Source: CALLMM01 sp964429855 (GTDB lineage Bacteria > Armatimonadota > Chthonomonadetes > Chthonomonadales > CAJBBX01). From it: a stretch of DNA of 64,000 nt. The stretch spans positions 1 through 64,000 of the forward strand of contig CAYSDM010000013.1 in NCBI GenBank assembly GCA_964429855.1, in the 5' to 3' direction. The notes beneath the pieces were generated by a model. The model saw only the letters and a list, made by a program, of their open reading frames with translations. It was not told where the DNA came from and searched no databases. The position numbers were made by a program, and so were the translations under genes. This document shows positions 35,009 through 43,516 of this stretch, piece by piece; position 1 is the first letter of the stretch, and each line of letters opens with the position of its first letter.

Positions 35009-36793
35009 TTATCGCCGACCTCCTCCTCCGCCCATGCGTGGAATGCCGCCGCCTCCGAAGGGACTGCCTGCGGTCTGTGGAACGGGTTCGATCTTGGTGG
35101 TGATGATTCGTTCACCCTCTTTCAGTCCTTCGATGACTTCCACCGAATCGTTGCCTTCCAACTCCGTCTGGACATCTCTGCGAACCGCATTTACATCCAC
35201 AAGGGTATCGGGATCAGGCTGCCCGCCGGATGCGGGATCAACCGGGGCCGGTTTCCCGCCGTTTGCGATCTCCACAAACTTGCCCTTGTCATCTGTGCGA
35301 ATCGCTTCCGTCGGTACGTTAATCACATCCTCTTTCTTATTGATCACGAACTCGCAGGTTGCGTTCATGCCCGGCTTGAGCAGGCGGTACGTCGGGGCAG
35401 AGTTGTCAATCTCCACGCGCACCGGAATAGAGGTTACATTCTGCTCGACGATCGCCTGCGGATCAATGCGTGTCACTTTCCCCTCGAAAGGCACGCCGGG
35501 ATATGCGTCCACTGCCACATCCACCGTCTGTCCGACATCTACATTGGCGATATCGGTCTCATCCACCTTGACATCAATGTACATCCGGGTGATGTCACCA
35601 AGCTGAAGGATGTTATTTCCGGTCGCGGCAAAGGAGAGAGCAGAGGAGATGATCGTTCCTTCCTCTACATATTTCTGAAGGACGATGCCATCATTGGGAG
35701 CGCGTACCGTCGCCTGAGCGCGAGTGACCTGCGCGTTGGTCAGGTTCGCTTGCGCGCGCTTTTTGGACGCCTCCGCCTGCAGAATATCGTACTGGCGAAT
35801 GCGCACATTCATCATATTCGCTTTCGCAAGATCGAGCGCTTTCTCTGCATTGGCAACCTGCTGCTGTGCCTGCTTGTAGGCTGCTTCCGCTTCTCGATAG
35901 GAGCTTTCACGAATCTCAACATCCACCGCGTTGGCTTCTGCGGTCTGCTTCTGCGCAAGGGCCTGATCTACCCGCGCCTGCGCCGCCTCTTCCGCCATCC
36001 TCTGCTGTTCGTCCAGCGTCTCCATCTTCTTGCGCGCCGCGTCTACCTGCGCTTTCTGAACTTCATAGCTGGCTTGCGCCTGATCCACAACCTGTTGGGA
36101 GACGAAGCCTTTCTCCATCAGGGTCTTCTGACGGTTAAGATTCGCTTCGGCATTGCGCATATTGGCCATCGCCTGATCGAGCGAAGCCTGCGCTGTGGCG
36201 CGCTCCTGCGGATTGGAGGCGAATTTTAGCTGATTGAGCTGCTTCAGGGCATTTTGATAGTTTGCGCTGGCATTGGCAACCGATGCCGAAGTGAGTGACG
36301 GTTGCACGTTTTTCTGTTTAAGAGCGGTGTCGCGACGCGCTTTTGACGCCTCCAGGCTGGCTTTTGCGGAGGCAAGCTGCGTCTGCGCGGTCTGAACATT
36401 TAGTTCGCTCTGACGCACCTGAAGTTCATAGGTGGTACGATTCTGATCCTGCCGGGCGGCGGCGGAGTTCACATCCGCCAGGGCGGTATCCACGTTCAGT
36501 TGTGTATCCGCCGGATCAATCTCTGCCAGAATCTGATCTCTTCTGACTTCATCGCCCACCTCGACATTCATCTTGATGACGCGACCGCCTGCTTTGGACT
36601 TAATGTCAACGACCTTCCAGGGCTTGAGCGTCCCTGTCGCGGAGACAGTTTTCTTGACGAGTCCACGTTCAACGGTCGCCACCTTGAACTGTGTCTTTTC
36701 CTGTGGCGTGGCAGCTCGCAGACGCTTCTGCGCATAGAATCCGCCAACGCCTACCACCAGAATCACAATGATTATCACAATGGCGCGTTTCAT
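35009..36793 (-). CDS. MacA/HlyD-type periplasmic adaptor with long coiled coil
   Basis: 594 residues, far longer than MacA (about 370). A membrane anchor at residues 4-22 is followed by a lipoyl half (about 40-85), then a very long heptad-rich hairpin (about 85-335, Ala/Gln-rich with repeated QTAQTQL- and KQAQQQ-like units). The second lipoyl half (APNDGIVLQKYVEEGTII, about 360) and beta-barrel and proximal domains (to about 520) follow. A Gly-rich tail ends GGGGIPRMGGGGGRR. Its ATG overlaps the stop of the TolC-like gene by four bases. It should bridge the permease and the TolC channel; the doubled hairpin length is unusual. Confidence 0.9.
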   Translation of the reverse strand: MKRAIVIIIVILVVGVGGFYAQKRLRAATPQEKTQFKVATVERGLVKKTVSATGTLKPWKVVDIKSKAGGRVIKMNVEVGDEVRRDQILAEIDPADTQLNVDTALADVNSAAARQDQNRTTYELQVRQSELNVQTAQTQLASAKASLEASKARRDTALKQKNVQPSLTSASVANASANYQNALKQLNQLKFASNPQERATAQASLDQAMANMRNAEANLNRQKTLMEKGFVSQQVVDQAQASYEVQKAQVDAARKKMETLDEQQRMAEEAAQARVDQALAQKQTAEANAVDVEIRESSYREAEAAYKQAQQQVANAEKALDLAKANMMNVRIRQYDILQAEASKKRAQANLTNAQVTRAQATVRAPNDGIVLQKYVEEGTIISSALSFAATGNNILQLGDITRMYIDVKVDETDIANVDVGQTVDVAVDAYPGVPFEGKVTRIDPQAIVEQNVTSIPVRVEIDNSAPTYRLLKPGMNATCEFVINKKEDVINVPTEAIRTDDKGKFVEIANGGKPAPVDPASGGQPDPDTLVDVNAVRRDVQTELEGNDSVEVIEGLKEGERIITTKIEPVPQTAGSPFGGGGIPRMGGGGGRR

Positions 36794-38169
36794 CTGATCT
36801 TCCCTTCTGCAAGATAGCGATCGTTGTTGCCTGTGGCGCGTTTTAAACGCGCATCCGCGATATAGAAATCAAAGATTGCCTGCACCGCGTTCGTCTCTGC
36901 CGTCACGAGTTGAGTCTGAGCGGTGATGACATCCAGAATATTTCCGGCGCCCTCTTTCTGCGCTTCGCTGGCTGCTTCATAGTTTTCCCGTGCCGCGCGA
37001 AGCGCCGCCTCCGAGGCTTCGATGCGGAGCCTGGCCTCTTCCCGCAACAGGTACGCCTGTTCAACTTCCAGTTGAATTTCCTGTCGGGTTAGTTCCAACT
37101 GCTGCTGAGACTGCTCAAGAGAGGCTTTTGCCTGACGCACCTGAGAACGAGTCAGTCCGGCGTCAAAGAGAGGATATGAAAAAGTTGTGATGAAGGAGCG
37201 GTTTTCGCCCCGATCCGGGTCAAAACGGTAGCCCTGGGTCAGGTTCGCCTCTATGAGCAGACCCGCATTGATATTGGCGATCTTAACGCTGTGCTTGTTG
37301 GCTTCGATCGAGATCAGGTCGCTCTTGTAGTCGGGTCGTCTGTCAAAGGCGAGTTTGATATAGTCGGCTGCAGAAAGGGTATCCGGCTGCATGGAGGGCT
37401 TATCCATCGGCGTATCGGGGGTGAGAATCGGCGCGCTGGTCAGAATACCCATCGCATTTTTCAGGGTCACCTGCGCAATCTGAACATCATTGCGCGCCTG
37501 ACTCAGACGAACCTGCGCATTATCCAGGTCCGCCTGCGCCTGAAAAATGTCCTTGCGCGGGGAGGTGCCAACCTCTACCGAAGCTTTTGTGAACTCAAGG
37601 GTCGTCTTCGCCCGATCAACGCTTGCCAGTTCGACCTTCACCAGTTCCTTTCGCCGTAATAAGTCCAGATAAGCGTTGGTTACATTGAGAATGATTCTCT
37701 GGCGCGTGTCCAGCATATTGTACTCGGTGGAGCGAAGCAGCTTTTTGCTCTGCGCCACATTCTCTTCTCGCTTACCCATATCGTATATGAGCTGACGAAG
37801 CTGAATCTGAGTCACATCGCTTTCGCTGTTGATGGTGCGCGAATTAGCGCGGCTGGTCTGATTGTTATAGGTGTAACTCGGTTCGATCTGCGGATAGAAG
37901 CTCGATTCCGCCTGAGTTACACGCGCTTTCGATGAGGTGATCTGACTTTTAGCGATGAAGATCTGTGGCTGGTTGTAGAGCGCTATCTGAATTGCCTGAT
38001 CCAGCGTTAGCGGAGCGGAAAGATCCATGGAACGGGTCTGACTGCCTTTGCCGGGCTGATCTTGCGCCTTCACCCCTGCAGGAAGAAGAACCGTTAACAC
38101 GACCAGTATACAGAATTTACTTGTCAGGGGCAGTGTGTTTTTAGCAGAGGGACACATAGCAACTGGCAC
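36790..38169 (-). CDS. TolC-family outer-membrane efflux channel
   Basis: 459 residues if the GTG at 38169 is used, or 455 from the ATG at 38157; GAGAGGAG lies close before the first and about 13 bases before the second. A signal peptide (residues 20-36) is followed by two repeated TolC-type halves: LSAPLTLDQAIQIALYNQPQIFIAK (about 50-74) and, in the second half, ADYIKLAFDRRPDYKSDLISIEANKHSVK. Long helices with Ala/Gln/Glu heptads come after each. It should form the trimeric exit duct of the pump. It starts the efflux operon right after the MarR gene. Confidence 0.92.
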   Translation of the reverse strand: MPVAMCPSAKNTLPLTSKFCILVVLTVLLPAGVKAQDQPGKGSQTRSMDLSAPLTLDQAIQIALYNQPQIFIAKSQITSSKARVTQAESSFYPQIEPSYTYNNQTSRANSRTINSESDVTQIQLRQLIYDMGKREENVAQSKKLLRSTEYNMLDTRQRIILNVTNAYLDLLRRKELVKVELASVDRAKTTLEFTKASVEVGTSPRKDIFQAQADLDNAQVRLSQARNDVQIAQVTLKNAMGILTSAPILTPDTPMDKPSMQPDTLSAADYIKLAFDRRPDYKSDLISIEANKHSVKIANINAGLLIEANLTQGYRFDPDRGENRSFITTFSYPLFDAGLTRSQVRQAKASLEQSQQQLELTRQEIQLEVEQAYLLREEARLRIEASEAALRAARENYEAASEAQKEGAGNILDVITAQTQLVTAETNAVQAIFDFYIADARLKRATGNNDRYLAEGKIR

Positions 38170-38202
38170 GGCTCCTCTCTCGATGATGGTTTTCTTCTGT
38201 GT

Positions 38203-38796
38203 TTATGGACGGCCATTTTCGTGTTTTGGTGACACTCTGGAACTGCTATTCTTGCGCCGATTCCGTCGTCGCTCTGAGATCAGTTCGACCAGAGGGTCCG
38301 ACTCCAGCGTCATCGGCTGCGCAGAAACCTTCTCGTCCGCTTCAACCTGTTCTGCAGCGGCTGCCAGGGTCTCCAAGCCTTCAATCGCCTTTTTCATCTG
38401 TCGCGCGTTCATCTTGTCAATGGTCGCTTTCATGCGCGCCTGACGGATTTCACGAAGATGATTCATCTCTATTCTGGCCGACTCCGTCAGGGAGAGTCGA
38501 ACGACTCGACGATCCGCCGGGTCGGTCTGCCTTTCGACCATACCGCGTTTCACCAGACGATCCACCACCTGAGAGACGGCAGGAAGTTTGATCTCGAGAC
38601 GTGTGGATACATCCTGCATTTTCAGTCCCTCGCTCTCCGCGATCATATGCAGACAGCGCAGTTGCGAAATGGGAAGATCATGAAGAGGAGAATGGGGATC
38701 GCCGCGAAATACAAGTGATTTCAAAACGCGATACAGGGCGAACGGAAGCCGGTTTTCAGAATCCTGGCAGTTATGAGAAGGAGAGTCTGTGTCCAT
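38203..38796 (-). CDS. MarR-family regulator of the efflux operon
   Basis: 197 residues. A winged helix-turn-helix lies at about 45-115, with SQLRCLHMIAESEGLKMQDVSTRLEIKLPAVSQVVDRLVKRGMV and the wing DPADRRVVRLSLTE typical of MarR. The C-terminal 50 residues are an extra Arg/Ser-rich tail. MarR dimers usually repress their own operon until a small molecule binds. The gene lies 33 bases before the TolC-like gene in the same orientation, and its promoter overlaps a palindrome. Confidence 0.9.
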   Translation of the reverse strand: MDTDSPSHNCQDSENRLPFALYRVLKSLVFRGDPHSPLHDLPISQLRCLHMIAESEGLKMQDVSTRLEIKLPAVSQVVDRLVKRGMVERQTDPADRRVVRLSLTESARIEMNHLREIRQARMKATIDKMNARQMKKAIEGLETLAAAAEQVEADEKVSAQPMTLESDPLVELISERRRNRRKNSSSRVSPKHENGRP

Positions 38797-38807
38797 TAGT
38801 TCGCCTG

Positions 38808-38861
38808 TGTAAACAGTTTATATTACCGAATAGTTTACATCCAGAAACTATATGCTGTCAA
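38808..38861 (-). promoter_or_regulatory. MarR operon promoter with overlapping operator palindromes
   Basis: On the minus strand TTGACA (38861-38856) and TAAACT (38837-38832) are 18 bases apart. Close to the gene is a perfect palindrome TAAAC-A-GTTTA (38810-38820), and TGTAAAC (38808-38814) faces GTTTACA (38833-38839), which overlaps the -10 box. Two related half-site clusters over the promoter fit autorepression. Confidence 0.6.
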
Positions 38862-38892
38862 CTCTCTTTACGGTTTCTGTTTAACAGTCGTT

Positions 38893-39225
38893 TCAAACTG
38901 GAATATTCCATTCATCCGTATCGCCGATAATAAAAGCCGTCACGCTGCCCTCGGTCAGCAGCGCCTGGCAGGCCAGTCGAGAGTTCTCCTGCGTATTACG
39001 GGCAGTGCTGAGTCGCCACTCTTCCGGCTCTTCCATCGGCGAGAGGTTTTGAATACCTTCCATAATATAGACATGACAGCTTGTACAGGAGCAGTTGCCG
39101 CCGCAGATATGGGGCAGGGGAATGCCGTTGTCGAGCGCGCAGTCCAGCAGCGTATCTCCTGCTGATGCCTGAACGGTCTGGTCCTGTGGTAGAAACTTAA
39201 CGGTAATCATATTGTGATCTGTCAT
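38893..39225 (-). CDS. 2Fe-2S ferredoxin, adrenodoxin type
   Basis: 110 residues; an internal ATG at 39210 is an alternative start. The cluster ligands are Cys in HICGGNCSCTSCHV (C-x5-C-x2-C, about residues 41-51) and a fourth in LACQ (about 87). The CHV after the third Cys and the acidic C terminus are typical of adrenodoxin-type (Fdx/Isc) ferredoxins, which donate electrons in Fe-S assembly or to P450-like enzymes. It has no operon partner here and its own promoter. Confidence 0.9.
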   Translation of the reverse strand: MTDHNMITVKFLPQDQTVQASAGDTLLDCALDNGIPLPHICGGNCSCTSCHVYIMEGIQNLSPMEEPEEWRLSTARNTQENSRLACQALLTEGSVTAFIIGDTDEWNIPV

Positions 39226-39261
39226 GCGTCCGTTATCTGGTGTTAATGAAAATGACTGACA

Positions 39262-39290
39262 TTGTTAAGAAGATGAGAATTGGCTGTCAA
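39262..39290 (-). promoter_or_regulatory. Promoter of the ferredoxin gene
   Basis: On the minus strand TTGACA (39290-39285) is followed after 17 bases by TAACAA (39267-39262). The leader would be about 30 bases. The rest of the 39226-39528 gap shows only a lone TATAAT at 39463-39468 before pilT, without a good -35 box. Confidence 0.6.
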
Positions 39291-39528
39291 TATTGCCCTT
39301 GCGAAGGTACTCACATGCAGCCTGGACACAAACCGCCATTTCTGAAGCGCGTAACATAAGTAATGATCGTCCATAGAATATCTTCTCAAAACCGAAGGTG
39401 ACGTAACCAGAGATCGCGAACGTATGTTTTAGTATGCGAACGGATAGAATTCTCTCCGTGAGTATAATTTGTCGCGTTCAGTCAGCCATCATATTCTATG
39501 TAGACAATGTCGTTTCAGGAATAATTTA

Positions 39529-40659
39529 ATGACCAGCATTCATGAACTGCTTGAGATCGCTCTCAGGCAGCGGGCTTCAGATCTGATTCTGAAATCCGGT
39601 ATGCCGCCCGCCCTGCGGGTGGACGGCGAAATGGAATTGACCCATCTGCCAAAGCTGTCTGCCGAAGATACGCGCGAACTGGCTTATGGCGTCCTCTACA
39701 GCGCCAGCCGTGACCATCTTCTTCAACACGCCGAAAACGTTGTTGAGCATTCTGATCAGGATAGCACGGAAGAGTTTATTCGGCTCCTTCTGTCAGGAGA
39801 GGAGATTGATGTCGTATTCACGATCCCCAATCGAATGCGCGTTCGCGCCAATCTTTTCCTTCAGCGCGGTACGATTGGCGCTGCCCTTCGCTTGATTCCG
39901 CTCAATCCCTACACGATTGATCAGATAAAGCTGCCGCCAGTTCTTAAAGAGATGGCGCTGCGTCCGCATGGGCTAATTATCATCACCGGTCCGACCGGCT
40001 CCGGCAAAACCACCACCATGGCTGCCATTCTGGAAGAGATCAACCATCGTCGGCACTGTAATATCTACACCATCGAAGATCCCATAGAGTATATCTTCAC
40101 CGATAAGATGAGTGTTGTGCATCAACGGCAGATCGGCAGCGATACGCGGTCTTTTGCGTCAGCGCTTCGAAGCGTCACCCGGCAGACCCCGGATGTGATC
40201 GCCATTGGAGAGATGCGGGACGCCGAAACGATGGATGTCGCCATGACCGCCGCCGAGATCGGTCACTTAGTGATTACGACCCTGCATACGGTCTCCGCTC
40301 CCGCAACTGTGGGAAGGATTATCAACAGTTTTCCGCAGCATCTTCAGCGACAGGTATCCTCGCAGTTAGCTTCCTCCCTGCTCTGTATCACTTCTCAAAG
40401 GCTGGCGCATCACTGTTCCGGGAAGGGGAGGGTTGCGGCGGTTGAGGTGTTAACCAATTCGCCGACCGTCAGTAAACAGATTGAGGAGGGGGAGATCGGA
40501 GAACTCTACAACTCCATTCGAGACGGGCAGCACTTCGGAATGAATACGATGAATCAGGCGCTGGAGAAGCTGTTCCTCTCCCGGCAAATCACCTATGAAG
40601 AGGCTATGCAGTACTGCGGAAATGCAACCGAGATGAAGCAGTTACTCCGAAATATCTGA
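39529..40659 (+). CDS. PilT-like twitching-motility ATPase
   Basis: 376 residues from the ATG at 39529, which has AGGAA eight bases upstream and the family start TSIHELLEIALRQRASDL; the frame is open from 39469. PilT retracts type IV pili. Seen are the P-loop GPTGSGKTTT (about 154-163), the Asp box TIEDPIEY (about 180), Walker B VIAIGEMRDAETM (about 224) and the His box ITTLHT (about 250). The usual Asp-Leu-His-Leu of the N-terminal domain reads DLILKSG. It may equally be a PilT paralogue (PilU-like). No pilin gene is nearby; the PIG-L gene starts two bases after it. Confidence 0.9.
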   Translation: MTSIHELLEIALRQRASDLILKSGMPPALRVDGEMELTHLPKLSAEDTRELAYGVLYSASRDHLLQHAENVVEHSDQDSTEEFIRLLLSGEEIDVVFTIPNRMRVRANLFLQRGTIGAALRLIPLNPYTIDQIKLPPVLKEMALRPHGLIIITGPTGSGKTTTMAAILEEINHRRHCNIYTIEDPIEYIFTDKMSVVHQRQIGSDTRSFASALRSVTRQTPDVIAIGEMRDAETMDVAMTAAEIGHLVITTLHTVSAPATVGRIINSFPQHLQRQVSSQLASSLLCITSQRLAHHCSGKGRVAAVEVLTNSPTVSKQIEEGEIGELYNSIRDGQHFGMNTMNQALEKLFLSRQITYEEAMQYCGNATEMKQLLRNI

Positions 40660-40661
40660 GG

Positions 40662-41387
40662 ATGAGTAAACCTGAACAGAGACAAAAGCGCGTGCTGGCG
40701 GTAGGGGCGCATCCCGACGATATCGAGATTCTGTGCGCCGGCACGCTGGCGCGATGTCATGCGCGAGGCGATCAGATCATTATCTGTGTGGCAACCAACG
40801 GCAATATGGGGAGCATGACCCATATGCCCCCGGAGCTTGCGGAGATTCGACGGCAGGAGGCGCAGGAGTCTGCTTCCCTGCTGGAAGCGGAGTTTCACTG
40901 GCTGAACTACCCGGATGAGTTCCTATACCACGATCACGGCACGAGGATGCGTTTCATCGAGATGATTCGCGCCACACGCCCGGACATGGTTCTGACACAC
41001 TCGCCGAATGACTATCATATGGATCATCGCATTGTCAGCGAACTGGTCTTTGTCTCATCCTTCATCTCGGCGGTTCCCCATGTGGAGACCAATTCCGCTG
41101 TCCATGCTCAGATCGTTCCAATCTACTACTTTGATACTCTGGCAGGCGTTGACTTCCTTCCGACGGAGTATGTGGACATCTCCGGGACGCTGGAAAAGAA
41201 GCTGGAGATGATGCGCTGCCATAAAAGTCAACTGGAGTGGCTCGGAGAGTATAATGGAATAGATATTGTGGAGTTCATCATGTCGGTGGCGCGTTTTCGC
41301 GGTCTGCAGAGCGGAGTCCGGTTTGCTGAAGGCTTCCGCCATGCGGATGTCTGGCCCCGGACTCTCACCGTTCGTCATCTGCCCTGA
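40662..41387 (+). CDS. PIG-L/LmbE-family deacetylase
   Basis: 241 residues. The zinc motif AHPDDIE lies at 16-22, and the third ligand His is in NDYHMDHR near residue 127. Family members remove acetyl groups from N-acetylglucosamine-type compounds, as in bacillithiol (BshB) or mycothiol synthesis and in antibiotic pathways. The length fits BshB, but bshA and bshC are not in the window, so the substrate is open. The gene is coupled to pilT by near-overlap, which may be only transcriptional. Confidence 0.85.
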   Translation: MSKPEQRQKRVLAVGAHPDDIEILCAGTLARCHARGDQIIICVATNGNMGSMTHMPPELAEIRRQEAQESASLLEAEFHWLNYPDEFLYHDHGTRMRFIEMIRATRPDMVLTHSPNDYHMDHRIVSELVFVSSFISAVPHVETNSAVHAQIVPIYYFDTLAGVDFLPTEYVDISGTLEKKLEMMRCHKSQLEWLGEYNGIDIVEFIMSVARFRGLQSGVRFAEGFRHADVWPRTLTVRHLP

Positions 41388-41427
41388 TCCTCACTTTTTT
41401 GCGACTTCATCTACCACAAGAGCGGTT

Positions 41428-42999
41428 ATGATGCTCTGTCCAACGTTGCGTCGCTCATGTAAAATGGCGTCTATTCCTGTCTTTCTGATACTGTTCATTG
41501 CTCTCTCCGAGATTGCGTTTGCGGAAATACGTATCTCCTATCTGGTCTCGCCGATTCCTCCACGCCACGACAGCCCTGCGTCCACTCTTGTCGAGATGCG
41601 TATTCAGGGGGATATTCCGGAAGGCAGGGTTCAGGCGCAGATGCCTGTCTGGTCTCCGGGCGACTACAGCATCCAGAACCATGCCGCGCAGGTGAAGGAG
41701 TTAACCGCGAAAACAGGAGAGGGCAACCCACTGGAAGTAACCCGTCCCGATCCGAATACATGGCAAATCGAGGCAAAAGCGGCGAAAGATATCCTCATCC
41801 GGTATGTCCTTCCGAATGCGCCGAGAGGCAATTTTTCGGAGAACGTACAGGTCCGGGAGCGATACGCTTTCTACAACGGACCCGCGCTCTATCTCTATCT
41901 GGTCGGGTATAAGGATGTTGCTGCAACCCTCACAGTCTCTTTGCCGAAAGGCTGGAAGCAGGCTCTCACGACGCTCGATCCTCTGCCAGACGATCCCGCC
42001 CATCCCGACAGAGTCTCATTCTCCGCACCGGACTATGATACCCTTGCCGATTCCCCGCTGCTGGCGGGAGAGTATATTACGCGAACATTTACCTGTGCAG
42101 AAAAGCCGCATATACTGGCGTTCTTCGGAGCATATCAGGGAACAGACTTCGACAGTTATGTTCCACTGACAAAAAAGATCGTGGAAGAGCAGAACCGGTT
42201 GATGGGCGGACCTCCCTATTCTCGTTATGTCTTTTTCTTCGATGTGAACGGAAGAGGGGGCGGACTGGAGCATCTTAACGGCACACGTATCTCCCTCTTC
42301 CGGCAGTCTCCTGCGCGTCTGTTTGCCGGGATCATCTCCCATGAGTTTTTTCATCTGTGGAATGTGAAGCGGATACGCCCCTTCTCTCTGGGACCCTTTG
42401 ACTACATTAACCCGCCAAAAACGGGAAACCTGTGGTTTTGCGAGGGAGTGACGGAGTACTACGCCATGTTGGCATTGCGGAGAGCAGGGATGACCGACCC
42501 GGAATCGTTTCTCGATTCACTGAGTAATCTTATCACGTCTCTCCAGTCCCAACCGGCTCGATTACGAGTTACCGCCGATGAATCCAGTCGTCGCGTATGG
42601 GAAACCAGTCGCAGCAGCGGATATGGGATATCCTACTATTTGAAGGGAACTCTGATCGGGTTATGCCTCGACCTGAAGATACGCCATCTAACAGCAAATC
42701 AAAAGAGCCTCGATGATGTGATGCGAGACATGATGAATCGCTACGGGCTGCCGAAACCGGGATATCAGGAAGACGGAATTCGGGATGCGGTTATTCGCGC
42801 TGCTGGCTCGGAGATGGGACCCTTTTATGATCGCCTGGCGCGCAGTCGGGACGAGATGCCCTTCGAGGAGTGTCTGTCGTATGCGGGGTTGCGACTGCAG
42901 TTATCGGGAGGAATCTACCGGATCGTCGCTGACCCGAACGCTGCGGACGAGGCAGTCGCTCTTCGCGAAAGCTGGATGCGGATAAGTCCGGATAGGTGA
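41428..42999 (+). CDS. M61-family peptidase lacking the PDZ domain
   Basis: 523 residues from ATG 41428; this start gives a positively charged n-region (TLRRSCK) before the hydrophobic signal, while ATG 41464 would lack it. M61 peptidases are exported metallopeptidases (glycyl aminopeptidase type). An N-terminal beta domain (to about 210) precedes the catalytic gluzincin domain with HEFFHLWN (zinc ligands, about residue 305) and the third ligand in WFCEGVTEYY (about 340). The protein ends just after SYAGLRLQ, where the family normally continues into a PDZ domain. The unusual last 25 residues hint at 3' truncation or frameshift. Confidence 0.85.
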   Translation: MMLCPTLRRSCKMASIPVFLILFIALSEIAFAEIRISYLVSPIPPRHDSPASTLVEMRIQGDIPEGRVQAQMPVWSPGDYSIQNHAAQVKELTAKTGEGNPLEVTRPDPNTWQIEAKAAKDILIRYVLPNAPRGNFSENVQVRERYAFYNGPALYLYLVGYKDVAATLTVSLPKGWKQALTTLDPLPDDPAHPDRVSFSAPDYDTLADSPLLAGEYITRTFTCAEKPHILAFFGAYQGTDFDSYVPLTKKIVEEQNRLMGGPPYSRYVFFFDVNGRGGGLEHLNGTRISLFRQSPARLFAGIISHEFFHLWNVKRIRPFSLGPFDYINPPKTGNLWFCEGVTEYYAMLALRRAGMTDPESFLDSLSNLITSLQSQPARLRVTADESSRRVWETSRSSGYGISYYLKGTLIGLCLDLKIRHLTANQKSLDDVMRDMMNRYGLPKPGYQEDGIRDAVIRAAGSEMGPFYDRLARSRDEMPFEECLSYAGLRLQLSGGIYRIVADPNAADEAVALRESWMRISPDR

Positions 43000-43023
43000 A
43001 GCCCTTTCCGGACTTGCGTTCGA

Positions 43024-43506
43024 TCACAATATGGAGTGAATGTACTGCTGACTGCGCTCATCCAGAGATTTTATATCGGTGATCTCGAAACGGTTTCCAT
43101 CCACATCTATCAGCAGCAGATGCGAATCGGAGAACCATTGCGCGTTTTCCTGCAGGTTCTGCGTAACGAAATCACGCTCACCCCGGTCTGTCTTCACGCT
43201 CCAGTAGGTCGCTCCATACTCCTGTTTGGCGTGCAGAATGCTCTGCACCGTTGCCGTCAGGTAGCGCAGTCGCAGTTCACGTTCCAGCGCCTCTCTGGAC
43301 TCCTTATCTAACTCGTTCGGATCGGCGAGCATTAAAATCTCTTCCCCTTTTCCGTCCAGCAGCGCGAGATAGCGGTTGGGAAAGGTGAGGGGAGAAGACC
43401 ACACGGGTTTCACCGTCAGGTAGGTTTTCTCCTCATTAATTGTCATTCGAAGCCGATCTTTCGGGTGATAGAAAAGGCGTAACGTTTTCGGGTCAACCGT
43501 AGCCAT
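43024..43506 (-). CDS. DUF1854 protein
   Basis: 160 residues from the ATG at 43506 (AAAGGG six bases upstream); the frame is open further but would overlap the acetyltransferase gene. It matches the DUF1854 family: an N-terminal MATVDPKTLRLFYHP start, then LGLLDGKGEEI-like NRYLALLDGKGEEILML (about 50-66), RELRLRYLTATVQSILHAKQ (about 90-110), and a C-terminal IDVDGNRFEI-DIKSLD. DUF1854 genes are known next to an ABC transporter in cyanophycin-linked loci of proteobacteria, the same pairing as here. The molecular role is unknown. It is last in the three-gene set. Confidence 0.8.
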   Translation of the reverse strand: MATVDPKTLRLFYHPKDRLRMTINEEKTYLTVKPVWSSPLTFPNRYLALLDGKGEEILMLADPNELDKESREALERELRLRYLTATVQSILHAKQEYGATYWSVKTDRGERDFVTQNLQENAQWFSDSHLLLIDVDGNRFEITDIKSLDERSQQYIHSIL

Positions 43507-43516
43507 ATATACCCTT

